64,000 nt of DNA. It comes from Ruminiclostridium papyrosolvens DSM 2782 (GTDB lineage: Bacteria; Bacillota; Clostridia; Acetivibrionales; DSM-1351). Positions 9,299 to 17,520 of the stretch are shown piece after piece (within the stretch, counting starts at the first letter, position 1; each line of letters starts with the position of its first letter). Position numbers and translations under genes: made by a program. The notes beneath the pieces were generated by a model that worked only from the letters and a program-made list of their open reading frames with translations, had not been told where the DNA came from and did not search any database. The DNA is taken from the NCBI RefSeq assembly GCF_029318685.1, contig NZ_CP119677.1:3215001-3279000 (forward strand), given 5' to 3'.

Positions 9299-9375
9299 CT
9301 GAATTAACCTCCAAACCTATTATGTTAATATTATAACATAATTTAACAATCATGAAATGAGACCTTGTTATCATT

Positions 9376-9666
9376 TTATACAGGAACATAATACATTTCA
9401 AATAGTCCCTTTACAACGTCTTCATAGTTTAAGCTTGTTATTTTGTATAAATACCCGTTTTCCATATGTAAATACATAGCTACATCGTATTTCTCGCTGT
9501 TGTCCATCAACGCACAAATCATGTCTACTGAATCCAGAGGCCTGTAAAATTCCGTTGCCCATCTTCTAAGTGAACAGTTTACATCCATATCCTTCTCATA
9601 AAAGCTATCTAAAAATCGATTTAATTCTCCATGCTTGGTTGTCCACAAACTAATTGTAATTGCCAT
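9376..9666 (-). CDS. Conserved hypothetical protein, 96 residues
   Basis: Start chosen at ATG 9666 (MAITISLWTTKHGEL) because GGAGGAATAGTC lies just in front; the open frame extends further upstream without a better site. The protein is soluble, with an acidic and aromatic C-terminal half (YDVAMYLHMENGYLYKITSLNYEDVVKGL). Function is not recognised. It lies 100 bases downstream of the amidohydrolase gene on the same strand. Confidence 0.6.
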   Translation of the reverse strand: MAITISLWTTKHGELNRFLDSFYEKDMDVNCSLRRWATEFYRPLDSVDMICALMDNSEKYDVAMYLHMENGYLYKITSLNYEDVVKGLFEMYYVPV

Positions 9667-9767
9667 GACTATTCCTCCATAAAAAAATCTGAATTGCCCA
9701 ACAATATATATTAGACATTCGTTCGGAATAACCTTTATGTAAATAGTGTCAAAAACCAAGGCAAGAA

Positions 9768-11081
9768 TTACCGACCCAGAAGCCTCTTGGATAAAGACTC
9801 TACCTCAAACTTAATTTTTTCTTCATCTATGTGTGTAAATTCACGATTCTTCATCAGAATACTTCCGTCAACAATAACAGTATCAACATCAGCTGCCTGC
9901 GCAGAATATACAATCATTGCCATTGGGTCATTTTTAGGGTAAAAATGAGGTTTGTCAGTGTCAACCAGTATTATGTCTGCTTTCATCCCTTCAGACAATA
10001 CTCCGGTGTCGTCAAAGCCTATGGCTCTTGCACCATTAACAGTCCCCATTTTAAGAACATCCTGAGCCTTCATTAGCTGTGGATTCATAGCTATCCCCTT
10101 GTGCAGTATTGCAGCAAGATTCATTTCCTCAAACATATTAAGGTTATTATTGCTTGCAGCACCATCTGTACCAAGGCATACATTAATTCCCATGTCCATC
10201 ATATCAGGAACCCGTGCAATTCCGCTTCCCAGCTTGAGATTGCTGGTGGGATTGTGAACCACGCTTGCCTTCTTTTCCTGCATAATTCTAAGGTCACTGT
10301 CAGTCAGGTGAACACAGTGTGCCGCCATAACAGGGACGTCAAGTACTCCTGTTTCTCTGCATATCTCTATTGAAGTCATACCATAGTCTTTATTACTGGA
10401 CTCAACCTCTGCTACGGTTTCAAGTAAATGTATATGAATCCCCGTATTCAGCTGTTTAGCCAACTGAGCCGCATTTCTCAGGGTATTTTCATTAAACATA
10501 TAAACTGAATGTATTTCTACAAATACCTTTATTCTTCCGTCTGCCGAATTATGATAGCTGTTGTAATAATCAATTGTTCCCTGACTTTTATCAAGTCTTT
10601 TCAGTTGTCCGTCCTCGAAAAACTGAACCGGGCTTTTGCAAAGGTTTGCCTTTATACCTGTTTCAGTTACAGCCCTTGCAACCTCGTCCATAAACATATA
10701 CATATCAGCAAAAGCAGTAATTCCTGATTTAAGCATTTCAGAGATACCAAGCATAGTACCCCAGTGTACATCTTTATCCGTCAGTTTTGCTTCTACAGGG
10801 AAAATATTATCAAACAACCATTTTTCAAGTGCCATATCATCTGCATAATTTCTCATTAGCGTCATGGCACTGTGACTATGGGCGTTTACCAGACCGGGCA
10901 TTGCAATCTTGTTTCTTCCGTCAATTACCTCTCTAGCTTCTGCATTTTCAGGAAGGCTGTCTGAAATAAAAGCAATACGCCCATCCTTAATTCCTATGTA
11001 TCCGCAGGTAATCAACGGCTTACTTTCATCGTTGGTTATTAATTCGGCATTTTTTATAAGTATGTCAAACATAATATTCAT
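9768..11081 (-). CDS. mtaD: 5-methylthioadenosine/S-adenosylhomocysteine deaminase
   Basis: A 437-residue amidohydrolase of the MTA/SAH deaminase family. The metal-binding HSHSAMTL motif follows GLVNA near residue 67, further ligands lie in IHIHLLETVAE and MAAHCVHL, and the LGTDGAASNNNLNMFEEM segment carries the metal-binding Asp. It deaminates MTA or SAH to the inosine forms. It lies directly downstream of SAH hydrolase, so both genes clear SAH made by methyltransferases. An alternative ATG three codons later (11072) has a similar ribosome-binding site. Confidence 0.87.
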   Translation of the reverse strand: MNIMFDILIKNAELITNDESKPLITCGYIGIKDGRIAFISDSLPENAEAREVIDGRNKIAMPGLVNAHSHSAMTLMRNYADDMALEKWLFDNIFPVEAKLTDKDVHWGTMLGISEMLKSGITAFADMYMFMDEVARAVTETGIKANLCKSPVQFFEDGQLKRLDKSQGTIDYYNSYHNSADGRIKVFVEIHSVYMFNENTLRNAAQLAKQLNTGIHIHLLETVAEVESSNKDYGMTSIEICRETGVLDVPVMAAHCVHLTDSDLRIMQEKKASVVHNPTSNLKLGSGIARVPDMMDMGINVCLGTDGAASNNNLNMFEEMNLAAILHKGIAMNPQLMKAQDVLKMGTVNGARAIGFDDTGVLSEGMKADIILVDTDKPHFYPKNDPMAMIVYSAQAADVDTVIVDGSILMKNREFTHIDEEKIKFEVESLSKRLLGR

Positions 11082-11104
11082 CCTTTCACCTTTTCAATTA
11101 AAAA

Positions 11105-11152
11105 TTAAGCATATTACCGACATTTTATGTAAATATCGATTAATATGCTTAA
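11105..11152. repeat. Perfect 12-bp inverted repeat between SAH hydrolase and deaminase genes
   Basis: TTAAGCATATTA (11105-11116) and TAATATGCTTAA (11141-11152) flank a 24-base loop. On the minus strand the hairpin is followed by TTTTTAATTG, so it may reduce read-through from the upstream gene into the deaminase gene. Confidence 0.55.
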
Positions 11153-11179
11153 TCTTTTCATAATGCAATTTTAATCTTT

Positions 11180-12427
11180 TTACTCTGCCCAACTGTTGAG
11201 ATAATTCTTTTGCTCTTTAGAAAGCTTATCTATTTTTACTCCCCATGATTTTAGTTTCATGGTTGCAACCATTTTATCTAAATCAGCAGGAACGTCAATT
11301 ACCTTGTTCCCAAGTTTACTGTAATTTTTTAACATATATTGTGCTGACAGTGCTTGAAGAGCAAAGCTCATATCCATTATCTCAGCAGGATGTCCGTCGC
11401 CTGCAGCAAGATTTACAAGTCTGCCTTCAGCCAGAAGATTTATCCATCTTCCGTTCTCCATCTTGTAGCCTGTAATATTATGTCTCTGAGTCTGTTTCTC
11501 AACAGCTATTTTCTCTAATTCTTCAACTGAAACCTCAACATCAAAATGTCCTGCATTACAGAGAATAGCTCCGTCTTTCATAAGATTGAAATGTTCTGCT
11601 GTAATAACATCTCTGCATCCGGTTACGGTTATAAAGAAATCTCCAACTTTTGCGGCATCGGACATTTTCATTACCTTGAATCCGTCCATAACTGCTTCTG
11701 CTGCCTTAATAGGGTCAACTTCAGTAACAATAACACTGGCTCCGAAGCCTTTAGCTCTCATGGCAATACCTTTGCCGCACCATCCGTAGCCTGCAACAAC
11801 TACATTCTTTCCGGCTACAATAAGGTTTGTTGTTCTGTTAATACCATCCCACACAGATTGTCCCGTACCATACCTGTTATCAAACAAGTACTTACAGTTT
11901 GCATTATTTACCGCAACCATCGGAAATTTAAGTACACCTTCTTTTTCCATTGCCTTTAAACGAAGTACACCTGTAGTTGTTTCTTCACATCCACCCATAA
12001 TATGCGGAAGAAGCTCTTTTCTCTTGGTATGCAGCAGATTAACCAAATCTCCTCCGTCATCGATGATAATATTTGGCTTATATCCTAAGGCAAGATTCAA
12101 ATGCTCCTCATACTCTTCCTTAGTTGAATTGTACCATGCGTATACATCAAGCCCATCTGCTACGAGGCCGGCTGCTACGTCATCCTGGGTGGATAACGGA
12201 TTACTCCCCGTAACGGAAACCTCTCCTCCTCCAATTGCAAATAACTTTGCAAGATAAGCTGTTTTAGCCTCCAAATGAACTGACACTACAACTCTTACTC
12301 CGTCAAAGGGCTTTGTCTCCCGAAACTCATCCTCAAGACTTCTGAGAAGAGGCATGTTTTTTCTTACCCATTCAATTTTCTGCTTTCCTTTATCTGCCAA
12401 AGATATGTCGCGGATAACGCTTTTCAT
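11180..12427 (-). CDS. ahcY: S-adenosylhomocysteine hydrolase
   Basis: About 415 residues. It splits S-adenosylhomocysteine to adenosine and homocysteine with bound NAD. The NAD fold reads [22 protein letters not shown] and is followed by TGCRDVI; the substrate-site segment is DDGGDLV. The length matches the short bacterial/archaeal form. Start chosen at ATG 12427 ([10 protein letters not shown]), which has GGGGGT about 7 bases upstream; an in-frame ATG five codons earlier lies inside that site. It pairs with the SAH deaminase in methyl-cycle clean-up. Confidence 0.92.
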   Translation of the reverse strand: MKSVIRDISLADKGKQKIEWVRKNMPLLRSLEDEFRETKPFDGVRVVVSVHLEAKTAYLAKLFAIGGGEVSVTGSNPLSTQDDVAAGLVADGLDVYAWYNSTKEEYEEHLNLALGYKPNIIIDDGGDLVNLLHTKRKELLPHIMGGCEETTTGVLRLKAMEKEGVLKFPMVAVNNANCKYLFDNRYGTGQSVWDGINRTTNLIVAGKNVVVAGYGWCGKGIAMRAKGFGASVIVTEVDPIKAAEAVMDGFKVMKMSDAAKVGDFFITVTGCRDVITAEHFNLMKDGAILCNAGHFDVEVSVEELEKIAVEKQTQRHNITGYKMENGRWINLLAEGRLVNLAAGDGHPAEIMDMSFALQALSAQYMLKNYSKLGNKVIDVPADLDKMVATMKLKSWGVKIDKLSKEQKNYLNSWAE

Positions 12428-12645
12428 AAACCTAACCCCCATCTTTTAATTATCAGCAGTATGTAACACTCCGGACAAACTACTGTAAACAATCATACTG
12501 TACCTTATCACAATTAATAACATATAAAATATTTTTTCAACACCGGATAATATTATACATATAATTAAAAATAAATATATCCGAATTTACCTATTCGATA
12601 TTAAAATAAAATATCCTGCAAAAATAGCCAAAATGTGATAACTAA

Positions 12646-13017
12646 TCAAAGCTTTAATGCTTTATTTTGCTTTTTTGGCCTTTTTGTCATACTTTTCTTT
12701 CTGACAGTTTTTTGGGATATGGTAAAAACGTAATTTTCACCGGAATTATTATCCCAGTTATCTGCTGCATCCTTAAAACAAATACCGCAGCTCTTACCGT
12801 CTTTTATATCAATTTCGGCCACAAATGAGCTGTTTTCTTTTGTCATAGTGACAAAATACCTATCATCCCAACTTTCTCCGAAACCAACATGAACATATAT
12901 ATCCTCTGCTCCAGCTTGGGAAAGTAACCCGTTATATTTTAGAATTACCTTATCTCCGCTGTACAACTTTTTTTTGGACAAAAATACTCCATTATTATCA
13001 TAAGTCTTCTGTGCCAT
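12646..13017 (-). CDS. Free-standing CBM25-like carbohydrate-binding protein
   Basis: 123 residues made of one starch-binding-type beta sandwich: LYSGDKVILKYNG, YVHVGFGESWDD, then CFKDAADNWDNNSGENYVF, the hallmark of CBM25/CBM53-like modules, ending in a Lys-rich tail (KKSMTKRPKKQNKALKL). There is no signal peptide and no catalytic domain. GGAGGGAG precedes the ATG. Inferred: an intracellular glycogen-binding or regulatory protein; the cationic tail may bind another partner. Confidence 0.65.
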   Translation of the reverse strand: MAQKTYDNNGVFLSKKKLYSGDKVILKYNGLLSQAGAEDIYVHVGFGESWDDRYFVTMTKENSSFVAEIDIKDGKSCGICFKDAADNWDNNSGENYVFTISQKTVRKKSMTKRPKKQNKALKL

Positions 13018-13122
13018 GTAGCTCCCTCCTTAATGTATCTTTAAACACATAACATGAATGATGCTATTTACCAGAATATTATACTATTTGAATTTATTTT
13101 TGTCAAAAATTGCCATATACAG

Positions 13123-14292
13123 TTAAAAATATGGCTGTATGAGCTTTTCAATAGTAGGATGTATTCCCAACGTATCTTTAAGCTTCTTGTATTCATTTAT
13201 AAGTCCGTAGTTTATACCTCCTGCTTTTTCAGCCCTTATCATAAGATTTTTTGGTGTTTCAAGAGGTGATACATATTCCACGATAGATACCTTATATCCA
13301 AGTGCCTCGAGAATCAGCAATCGTATCCCATCAGTAAGTACATCTGCTAAACGTGCTTTCAGAACGCCATGTTTAGTAATGCTTTGAAGCATATCAAAAG
13401 AATACTGACTCAATATTTCCTTTTGGCAGCAGGGTACCATAACCATTGCTTTTGCATTGTTCCTCACAGCCAGACTTATTGCTTCATCTGTAGCAGTATC
13501 ACAAGCGTGAAGACTTATTACAAGATGAGTATCCTTATCGGCAGTATAATCTCTTATATCAGTAATTTTGAAATCCATGTTTTTGTAATCAAGGCTATCA
13601 GCAATTTTATGGGATGCATCAATTACCGTTTTAGAAATGTCCAAACCTGTAAAATAGCAGTTCTTTTTCAGTACATCCTTGATATAATAGTTCAGAACAA
13701 ATGAAAGGTATGACTTCCCGCATCCGCAGTCAATTACATTTAAGCTTCCGTATTTTGAGCATAATGATTTAAGCATACCGTCAACCAACTCAATATAGTG
13801 GTCAATCTGGTTGTACTTCCTAATCATATCGTTTCTGATTTTGCCGTTTTCCCCAAGAATACCAATTGCTTTTAAAACATCATCCGCAGGTCCGACTTTT
13901 ATAAAGTAATCCCTGTTTGCAATCTGTGCGGTTTCATTATGACCTTTTGAGGATTCTATGGTCTCAGTATCTTTTGTCCTCATTTTAACATTTTTGTCAT
14001 CTGCTTCAATTAGTATGGAAGTCCCTCTTTCTTCATAAGTAAGGGTTAAAGCTTCGTAGCTTTCGGCAATCTTTGAGACTCTGGCACTAAGCCATGAAAT
14101 CTCAAGTTTATCGGTTCTGCCATTATAATTTAGAAACAGCTTTTCATCCTTTAGGCTAATATTAGCTTCATACTGTTTTGTACCTGATTTGAGCTTTATA
14201 ACTATGCCCTTAAAAAAGCTTGAATTGTCTATAATTCTTTGCTCAAGTCCTGTCAGGAAAAGCACCAGTTTTTGTACACTCTTTTTATTCAT
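13123..14292 (-). CDS. SAM-dependent methyltransferase
   Basis: 389 residues. An N-terminal part of about 170 residues is of unknown fold. The Rossmann methyltransferase domain that follows has motif I VIDCGCGKSYLSF, an acidic loop FTGLDIS and LVISLHACDTATD, then a cysteine-containing VPCCQKE. This arrangement matches bacterial Methyltransf_32-type proteins, thought to modify RNA. Its neighbours (pseudouridine synthase and m5C methyltransferase) support an RNA target. The gene ends 14 bases from the next gene. Confidence 0.75.
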   Translation of the reverse strand: MNKKSVQKLVLFLTGLEQRIIDNSSFFKGIVIKLKSGTKQYEANISLKDEKLFLNYNGRTDKLEISWLSARVSKIAESYEALTLTYEERGTSILIEADDKNVKMRTKDTETIESSKGHNETAQIANRDYFIKVGPADDVLKAIGILGENGKIRNDMIRKYNQIDHYIELVDGMLKSLCSKYGSLNVIDCGCGKSYLSFVLNYYIKDVLKKNCYFTGLDISKTVIDASHKIADSLDYKNMDFKITDIRDYTADKDTHLVISLHACDTATDEAISLAVRNNAKAMVMVPCCQKEILSQYSFDMLQSITKHGVLKARLADVLTDGIRLLILEALGYKVSIVEYVSPLETPKNLMIRAEKAGGINYGLINEYKKLKDTLGIHPTIEKLIQPYF

Positions 14293-14306
14293 ATCTCTAA
14301 CCTCAA

Positions 14307-15050
14307 CTATTTTTTATTATCTGGAATTACTGCTTGCTTTAGCAGTTCAATATCACTTTCTCCAAGTTCCTTACATTCCCCAAGTTTCAAATTCTCATCC
14401 AGCCTAAGATTTCCCATGCTGAGACGTTTTAAATAAATTACTTTTTTGCCTACAGCCTCAAACATTCTCTTTACCTGATGGAATTTCCCCTCTACAATTG
14501 TAAGCTTTATTTCTGATAATTCATCGGATTTTAATACTTCCAGAACCGCCGGAAGCGTACTATACCCATCATCAAGAGTTACTCCCTGACGAAATGCGTC
14601 TGCATCCTCCTGATTGACCCTTCCAAGAACTTTTGCATAATACTGTTTGGGAACATGCTTTTTGGGTGAAAGTATTTCATGGGACAGCTGTCCGTCATTT
14701 GTCATGAGTACAAGACCTTCTGTATCTATGTCCAGCCTTCCTGCCGGAAAAAGCTCAAAACATTTGTATTCTTCAGGCAGAATATCAAAAACAGTTCTTT
14801 GCTTTCTGTCACTGGTAGCCGAAATAACTCCCTGCGGCTTATTCATCATGATGTATATAAACTTGCGGTAATTCAGCCTTTCTCCGTTTATTTCAATAAT
14901 ACTTGCTTCAGGGTCAACATGAATTCCACTGTCTTTTACTATTGCACCGTCTACTGTAACCAGACCTTTTTTAACTGCACTTTTTATATCATTTCTTGAA
15001 CCAAACCCAAAATTTGAAATAACCTTATCCAACCGTTGCTTCTGTTTCAA
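14307..15050 (-). CDS. RsuA/RluB/RluF-family pseudouridine synthase
   Basis: 247 residues: an S4 RNA-binding domain (RLDKVISNFGFGSRNDIKSAVKKG), then the catalytic domain with the family motif GRLDIDTEGLVLMTNDG holding the catalytic Asp. It isomerises a specific uridine in rRNA (16S or 23S). It lies upstream of the methyltransferase and downstream of the m5C methyltransferase gene, forming an RNA-modification cluster. The exact target base cannot be told from sequence. Confidence 0.88.
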   Translation of the reverse strand: MKQKQRLDKVISNFGFGSRNDIKSAVKKGLVTVDGAIVKDSGIHVDPEASIIEINGERLNYRKFIYIMMNKPQGVISATSDRKQRTVFDILPEEYKCFELFPAGRLDIDTEGLVLMTNDGQLSHEILSPKKHVPKQYYAKVLGRVNQEDADAFRQGVTLDDGYSTLPAVLEVLKSDELSEIKLTIVEGKFHQVKRMFEAVGKKVIYLKRLSMGNLRLDENLKLGECKELGESDIELLKQAVIPDNKK

Positions 15051-15084
15051 AATATACTCTCCTTATTTTTAGGGATTTAATAGC

Positions 15085-16497
15085 TCAGGACATCTTTCTC
15101 CACCCTTTTGGATATAGATTTTTCAGCATATCTCCTGTTTGCTTGGCCCATCCAAGAGGAAAATCATCCACACAAACACCAGTATAACCTTTTTCACCTG
15201 AAACCATTAGCGTTTCACCCTTCAAATAACTGTTAACCTCACGTGAATCAGACCTGAAGTTTGTAATATTCTTTAGTTCTCGTATATTCATTGATACTGC
15301 AAAGGAATGGGAAGGAATAAAACCTTTGTTTCCGCTTTCGCCAAGATACCAGCCAAATTTTGCAACCTTCAGTCCTGATAAATCAGGGCATTCAACGGGT
15401 AAATGATACAGATTGACACCCTTTTGAAATAAATATCCCTCAAGACTCAGGTTAGTGTTATTTTCAAGAAATTCTCCCAACTGAGAGTTATATTCTTTAA
15501 CATCCCTGATATCGTTTATTTTAGCTGCCTGAGACTTATCTGCAGACTTGTATAATGAATCAGCATGACTGCTTGTGTTTTCTTCTGAGTCTTTTTTTCT
15601 CAGCAATGCCGCAAAATGTCCTTCTCCATTAAGTCTATGTGGCCATAAACGGGCAGCCTTACCAAAGTCATAGCCTCCTTTTGACCAATGAGTACGACCT
15701 CCCTCAATGCCTCCTGCTTTAGGTATTTCCACTAGCTCGTAGTTCCCTTTATGCTCGTCCATAAACCTTTCTATCATTAACTCATCCTCTTCAGGCGAGA
15801 AGGTACAGGTTGAATATAATATAATGCCTCCGGGCTTTAACATAGTATCAACCTTCTGCAGAATATCCCACTGCATTGTGCAGCACTTTTCACATTTGTA
15901 CTTTTCCCAGCTTTTTATGGCATCCTCGTCTTTACGAAACATACCTTCACCTGAGCAAGGCGCATCAACCATAATTTTGTCAAAGTAGTTCTCAAAGTTT
16001 ACAGCCAGCTTATTCGGGGTTTCATTGAGAACTATAGCATTTCTCACTCCTGCCAGCTCAACATTCTTTACTAACGCCTTTACTCTCTCTGAATTTATAT
16101 CATTAGCCACAAGCAAACCCTGTCCTTGCATCTGTGTAGCCATTTGCACAGTTTTACCTCCCGGTGCGGCACAAAGGTCTAAAACCTTATCTCCCGGCTT
16201 CACTCCTATAACAGCTCCCGGCAGCATGGCACTAGGCTCCTGAATGTAGTATAGTCCCGCATAATAGTAGGGATGTCTCCCCGGATTATCTCCCTCCTGA
16301 TAATAAAAACCATCTTTGGTCCAGGGAACAGGTTCAAGATGAAAGGGCGCAATTTTTAAGAATTCTTCCACTGAAATCTTCAGAGTATTTACTCTAAGAC
16401 CATAAAATCTTGGTTTTTTATATGATTCAAGGTAGCTGTTGAATTCATCACCCATCAGACCTTCCATTTTCTCAACAAATTCAATCGGTAGCTTCAT
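15085..16497 (-). CDS. RsmF/NOL1-NOP2-Sun family RNA m5C methyltransferase
   Basis: 470 residues. The SAM-binding motif is VLDLCAAPGGKT, the PCSGEGMFRK motif (about 178-187) and YSTCTFSPEEDE hold the two catalytic cysteines, and a C-terminal PUA-like RNA-binding region is present, as in RsmF/YebU-type enzymes. It methylates cytosine-5 in rRNA or tRNA. The start at 16497 follows an AGGAG 13 bases away that lies in an inverted repeat, so translation may be structure-controlled. Confidence 0.87.
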   Translation of the reverse strand: MKLPIEFVEKMEGLMGDEFNSYLESYKKPRFYGLRVNTLKISVEEFLKIAPFHLEPVPWTKDGFYYQEGDNPGRHPYYYAGLYYIQEPSAMLPGAVIGVKPGDKVLDLCAAPGGKTVQMATQMQGQGLLVANDINSERVKALVKNVELAGVRNAIVLNETPNKLAVNFENYFDKIMVDAPCSGEGMFRKDEDAIKSWEKYKCEKCCTMQWDILQKVDTMLKPGGIILYSTCTFSPEEDELMIERFMDEHKGNYELVEIPKAGGIEGGRTHWSKGGYDFGKAARLWPHRLNGEGHFAALLRKKDSEENTSSHADSLYKSADKSQAAKINDIRDVKEYNSQLGEFLENNTNLSLEGYLFQKGVNLYHLPVECPDLSGLKVAKFGWYLGESGNKGFIPSHSFAVSMNIRELKNITNFRSDSREVNSYLKGETLMVSGEKGYTGVCVDDFPLGWAKQTGDMLKNLYPKGWRKMS

Positions 16498-16508
16498 ATA
16501 ATAAATAT

Positions 16509-16538
16509 AACTCCTATATTTAAATTTTTACAGGAGTT
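16509..16538 (-). promoter_or_regulatory. Hairpin covering the Shine-Dalgarno of the m5C methyltransferase gene
   Basis: AACTCCT and AGGAGTT form a 7-bp stem with a 16-base loop in the mRNA leader. The 3' arm contains the only good Shine-Dalgarno sequence upstream of ATG 16497, so pairing would hide it. Confidence 0.45.
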
Positions 16539-16636
16539 ATTATAACACATACTTATAAAAGATTTTATAAAATTTTGTAAACCGCACTTGAAAAATAGAA
16601 ATCACCATGCTATAATAGCTTTTGTCATTGAAAAAT

Positions 16637-16712
16637 GGCCCATTGGTCAAGTGGCCTAAGACACCGCCCTCTCACGGCGGTAACAGGGGTTCGAATCCCC
16701 TATGGGTCACCA
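16637..16712 (+). tRNA. tRNA-Glu, anticodon CTC
   Basis: A full cloverleaf of 76 bases with encoded CCA. The acceptor GGCCCAT pairs with ATGGGTC (one G-T) and is followed by A-CCA; the anticodon stem CCGCC/GGCGG encloses loop CTCTCAC giving CTC; the T arm is AGGGG-TTCGAAT-CCCCT. It reads GAG codons. It is the only plus-strand gene among minus-strand operons. Confidence 0.93.
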
Positions 16713-16715
16713 AAA

Positions 16716-16748
16716 GAAGCTTTGCATATTTGCAAGGTTTCTTTTTTT
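16716..16748 (+). terminator. Terminator of tRNA-Glu
   Basis: GAAGCTTTGC and GCAAGGTTTC make a 10-bp stem (two wobble pairs) with loop ATATTT, followed by a T7 run, starting 3 bases after the CCA end. Confidence 0.8.
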
Positions 16749-16764
16749 ATTTATAAGAAATATT

Positions 16765-16808
16765 ACTATAAAAGCCTTGGAAGGCAACCCTTCCAAGGCT
16801 TTTATAGT
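16765..16808. terminator. Perfect 20-bp hairpin, terminator of the citrate operon
   Basis: Two exactly complementary 20-base arms enclose loop CAAC. The arms contain AAAAGCC/GGCTTTT, so the hairpin can terminate on either strand. It lies 11 bases past the GntR stop and separates that operon from tRNA-Glu. Confidence 0.75.
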
Positions 16809-16819
16809 ATATATAATAT

Positions 16820-17491
16820 CTATTTCTGATGCTTTTCATTGAAAATCCTGCTGGCATTTCTGATATGCTCTACTGTTAGCTTCTCAGCAGTTTTTCCGTC
16901 TTTTCTTATTATTGCCTCAAATATTGCACGGTGCTCATCAAGTGCTTTTGCCGGTCTGCCCGGTGTTTCAAATGAATTGTTTCTGGCATTTTGTATATAG
17001 TGATGAAAAGTACTTAACATATGCATCAAAGGTCTGCTCTTGCAGGCTCTGAAAATAATATCGTGAAATTTGGAGTCGTATCTCATCAGATGCTCCGCGT
17101 CGTTCTTTATCGTATAGAACTCCTCAAACTCAAGAGCTTCTTTGAGTTCAATAATCTCTTCCTCGGTAATCTTTTCAGCAGCCCATCTGGCAGCAAGACC
17201 TTCAATCATTGTTCTGATAGTAAATATGTCTTCAACGTCCTGATCAGTAACGCCCTTTACTACCGCACCTTTGTTTGGTATAGATACTACCAGACCTTCA
17301 AGTTCAAGCTGCCTGATAGCTTCTCGTATAGGTGTCCTGCTAACTCCAAGCTCCTCTGAAAGACGCAGCTCTATCAGACTGTCTCCGGGTTTGTACGCTC
17401 CTGTCAGAATCTGTTTGCGAAGCTGATTGAAAACCCTGCCCCTTAATGAATTTACTAAGTTATCACTTTCATCGTAGTCCAGCCTAGCCAT
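16820..17491 (-). CDS. GntR-family regulator, FCD subfamily
   Basis: 223 residues: a winged helix (VFNQLRKQILTGAYKPGDSL to LGVSRTPIREAIRQLELEGLV) and an all-helical FCD effector domain with the metal/ligand histidines of that fold (SKFHDIIF, HRAIFEAI, HIRNA). FCD regulators commonly sense organic acids. It is the last gene of the Re-citrate synthase/aconitase operon, 29 bases after aconitase. A palindrome over that operon's -10 box is its likely operator, giving autorepression with citrate or a related acid as plausible inducer. Confidence 0.85.
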   Translation of the reverse strand: MARLDYDESDNLVNSLRGRVFNQLRKQILTGAYKPGDSLIELRLSEELGVSRTPIREAIRQLELEGLVVSIPNKGAVVKGVTDQDVEDIFTIRTMIEGLAARWAAEKITEEEIIELKEALEFEEFYTIKNDAEHLMRYDSKFHDIIFRACKSRPLMHMLSTFHHYIQNARNNSFETPGRPAKALDEHRAIFEAIIRKDGKTAEKLTVEHIRNASRIFNEKHQK

Positions 17492-17520
17492 TTTATTTAC
17501 TCCCCTTAGGGCATATTTTT

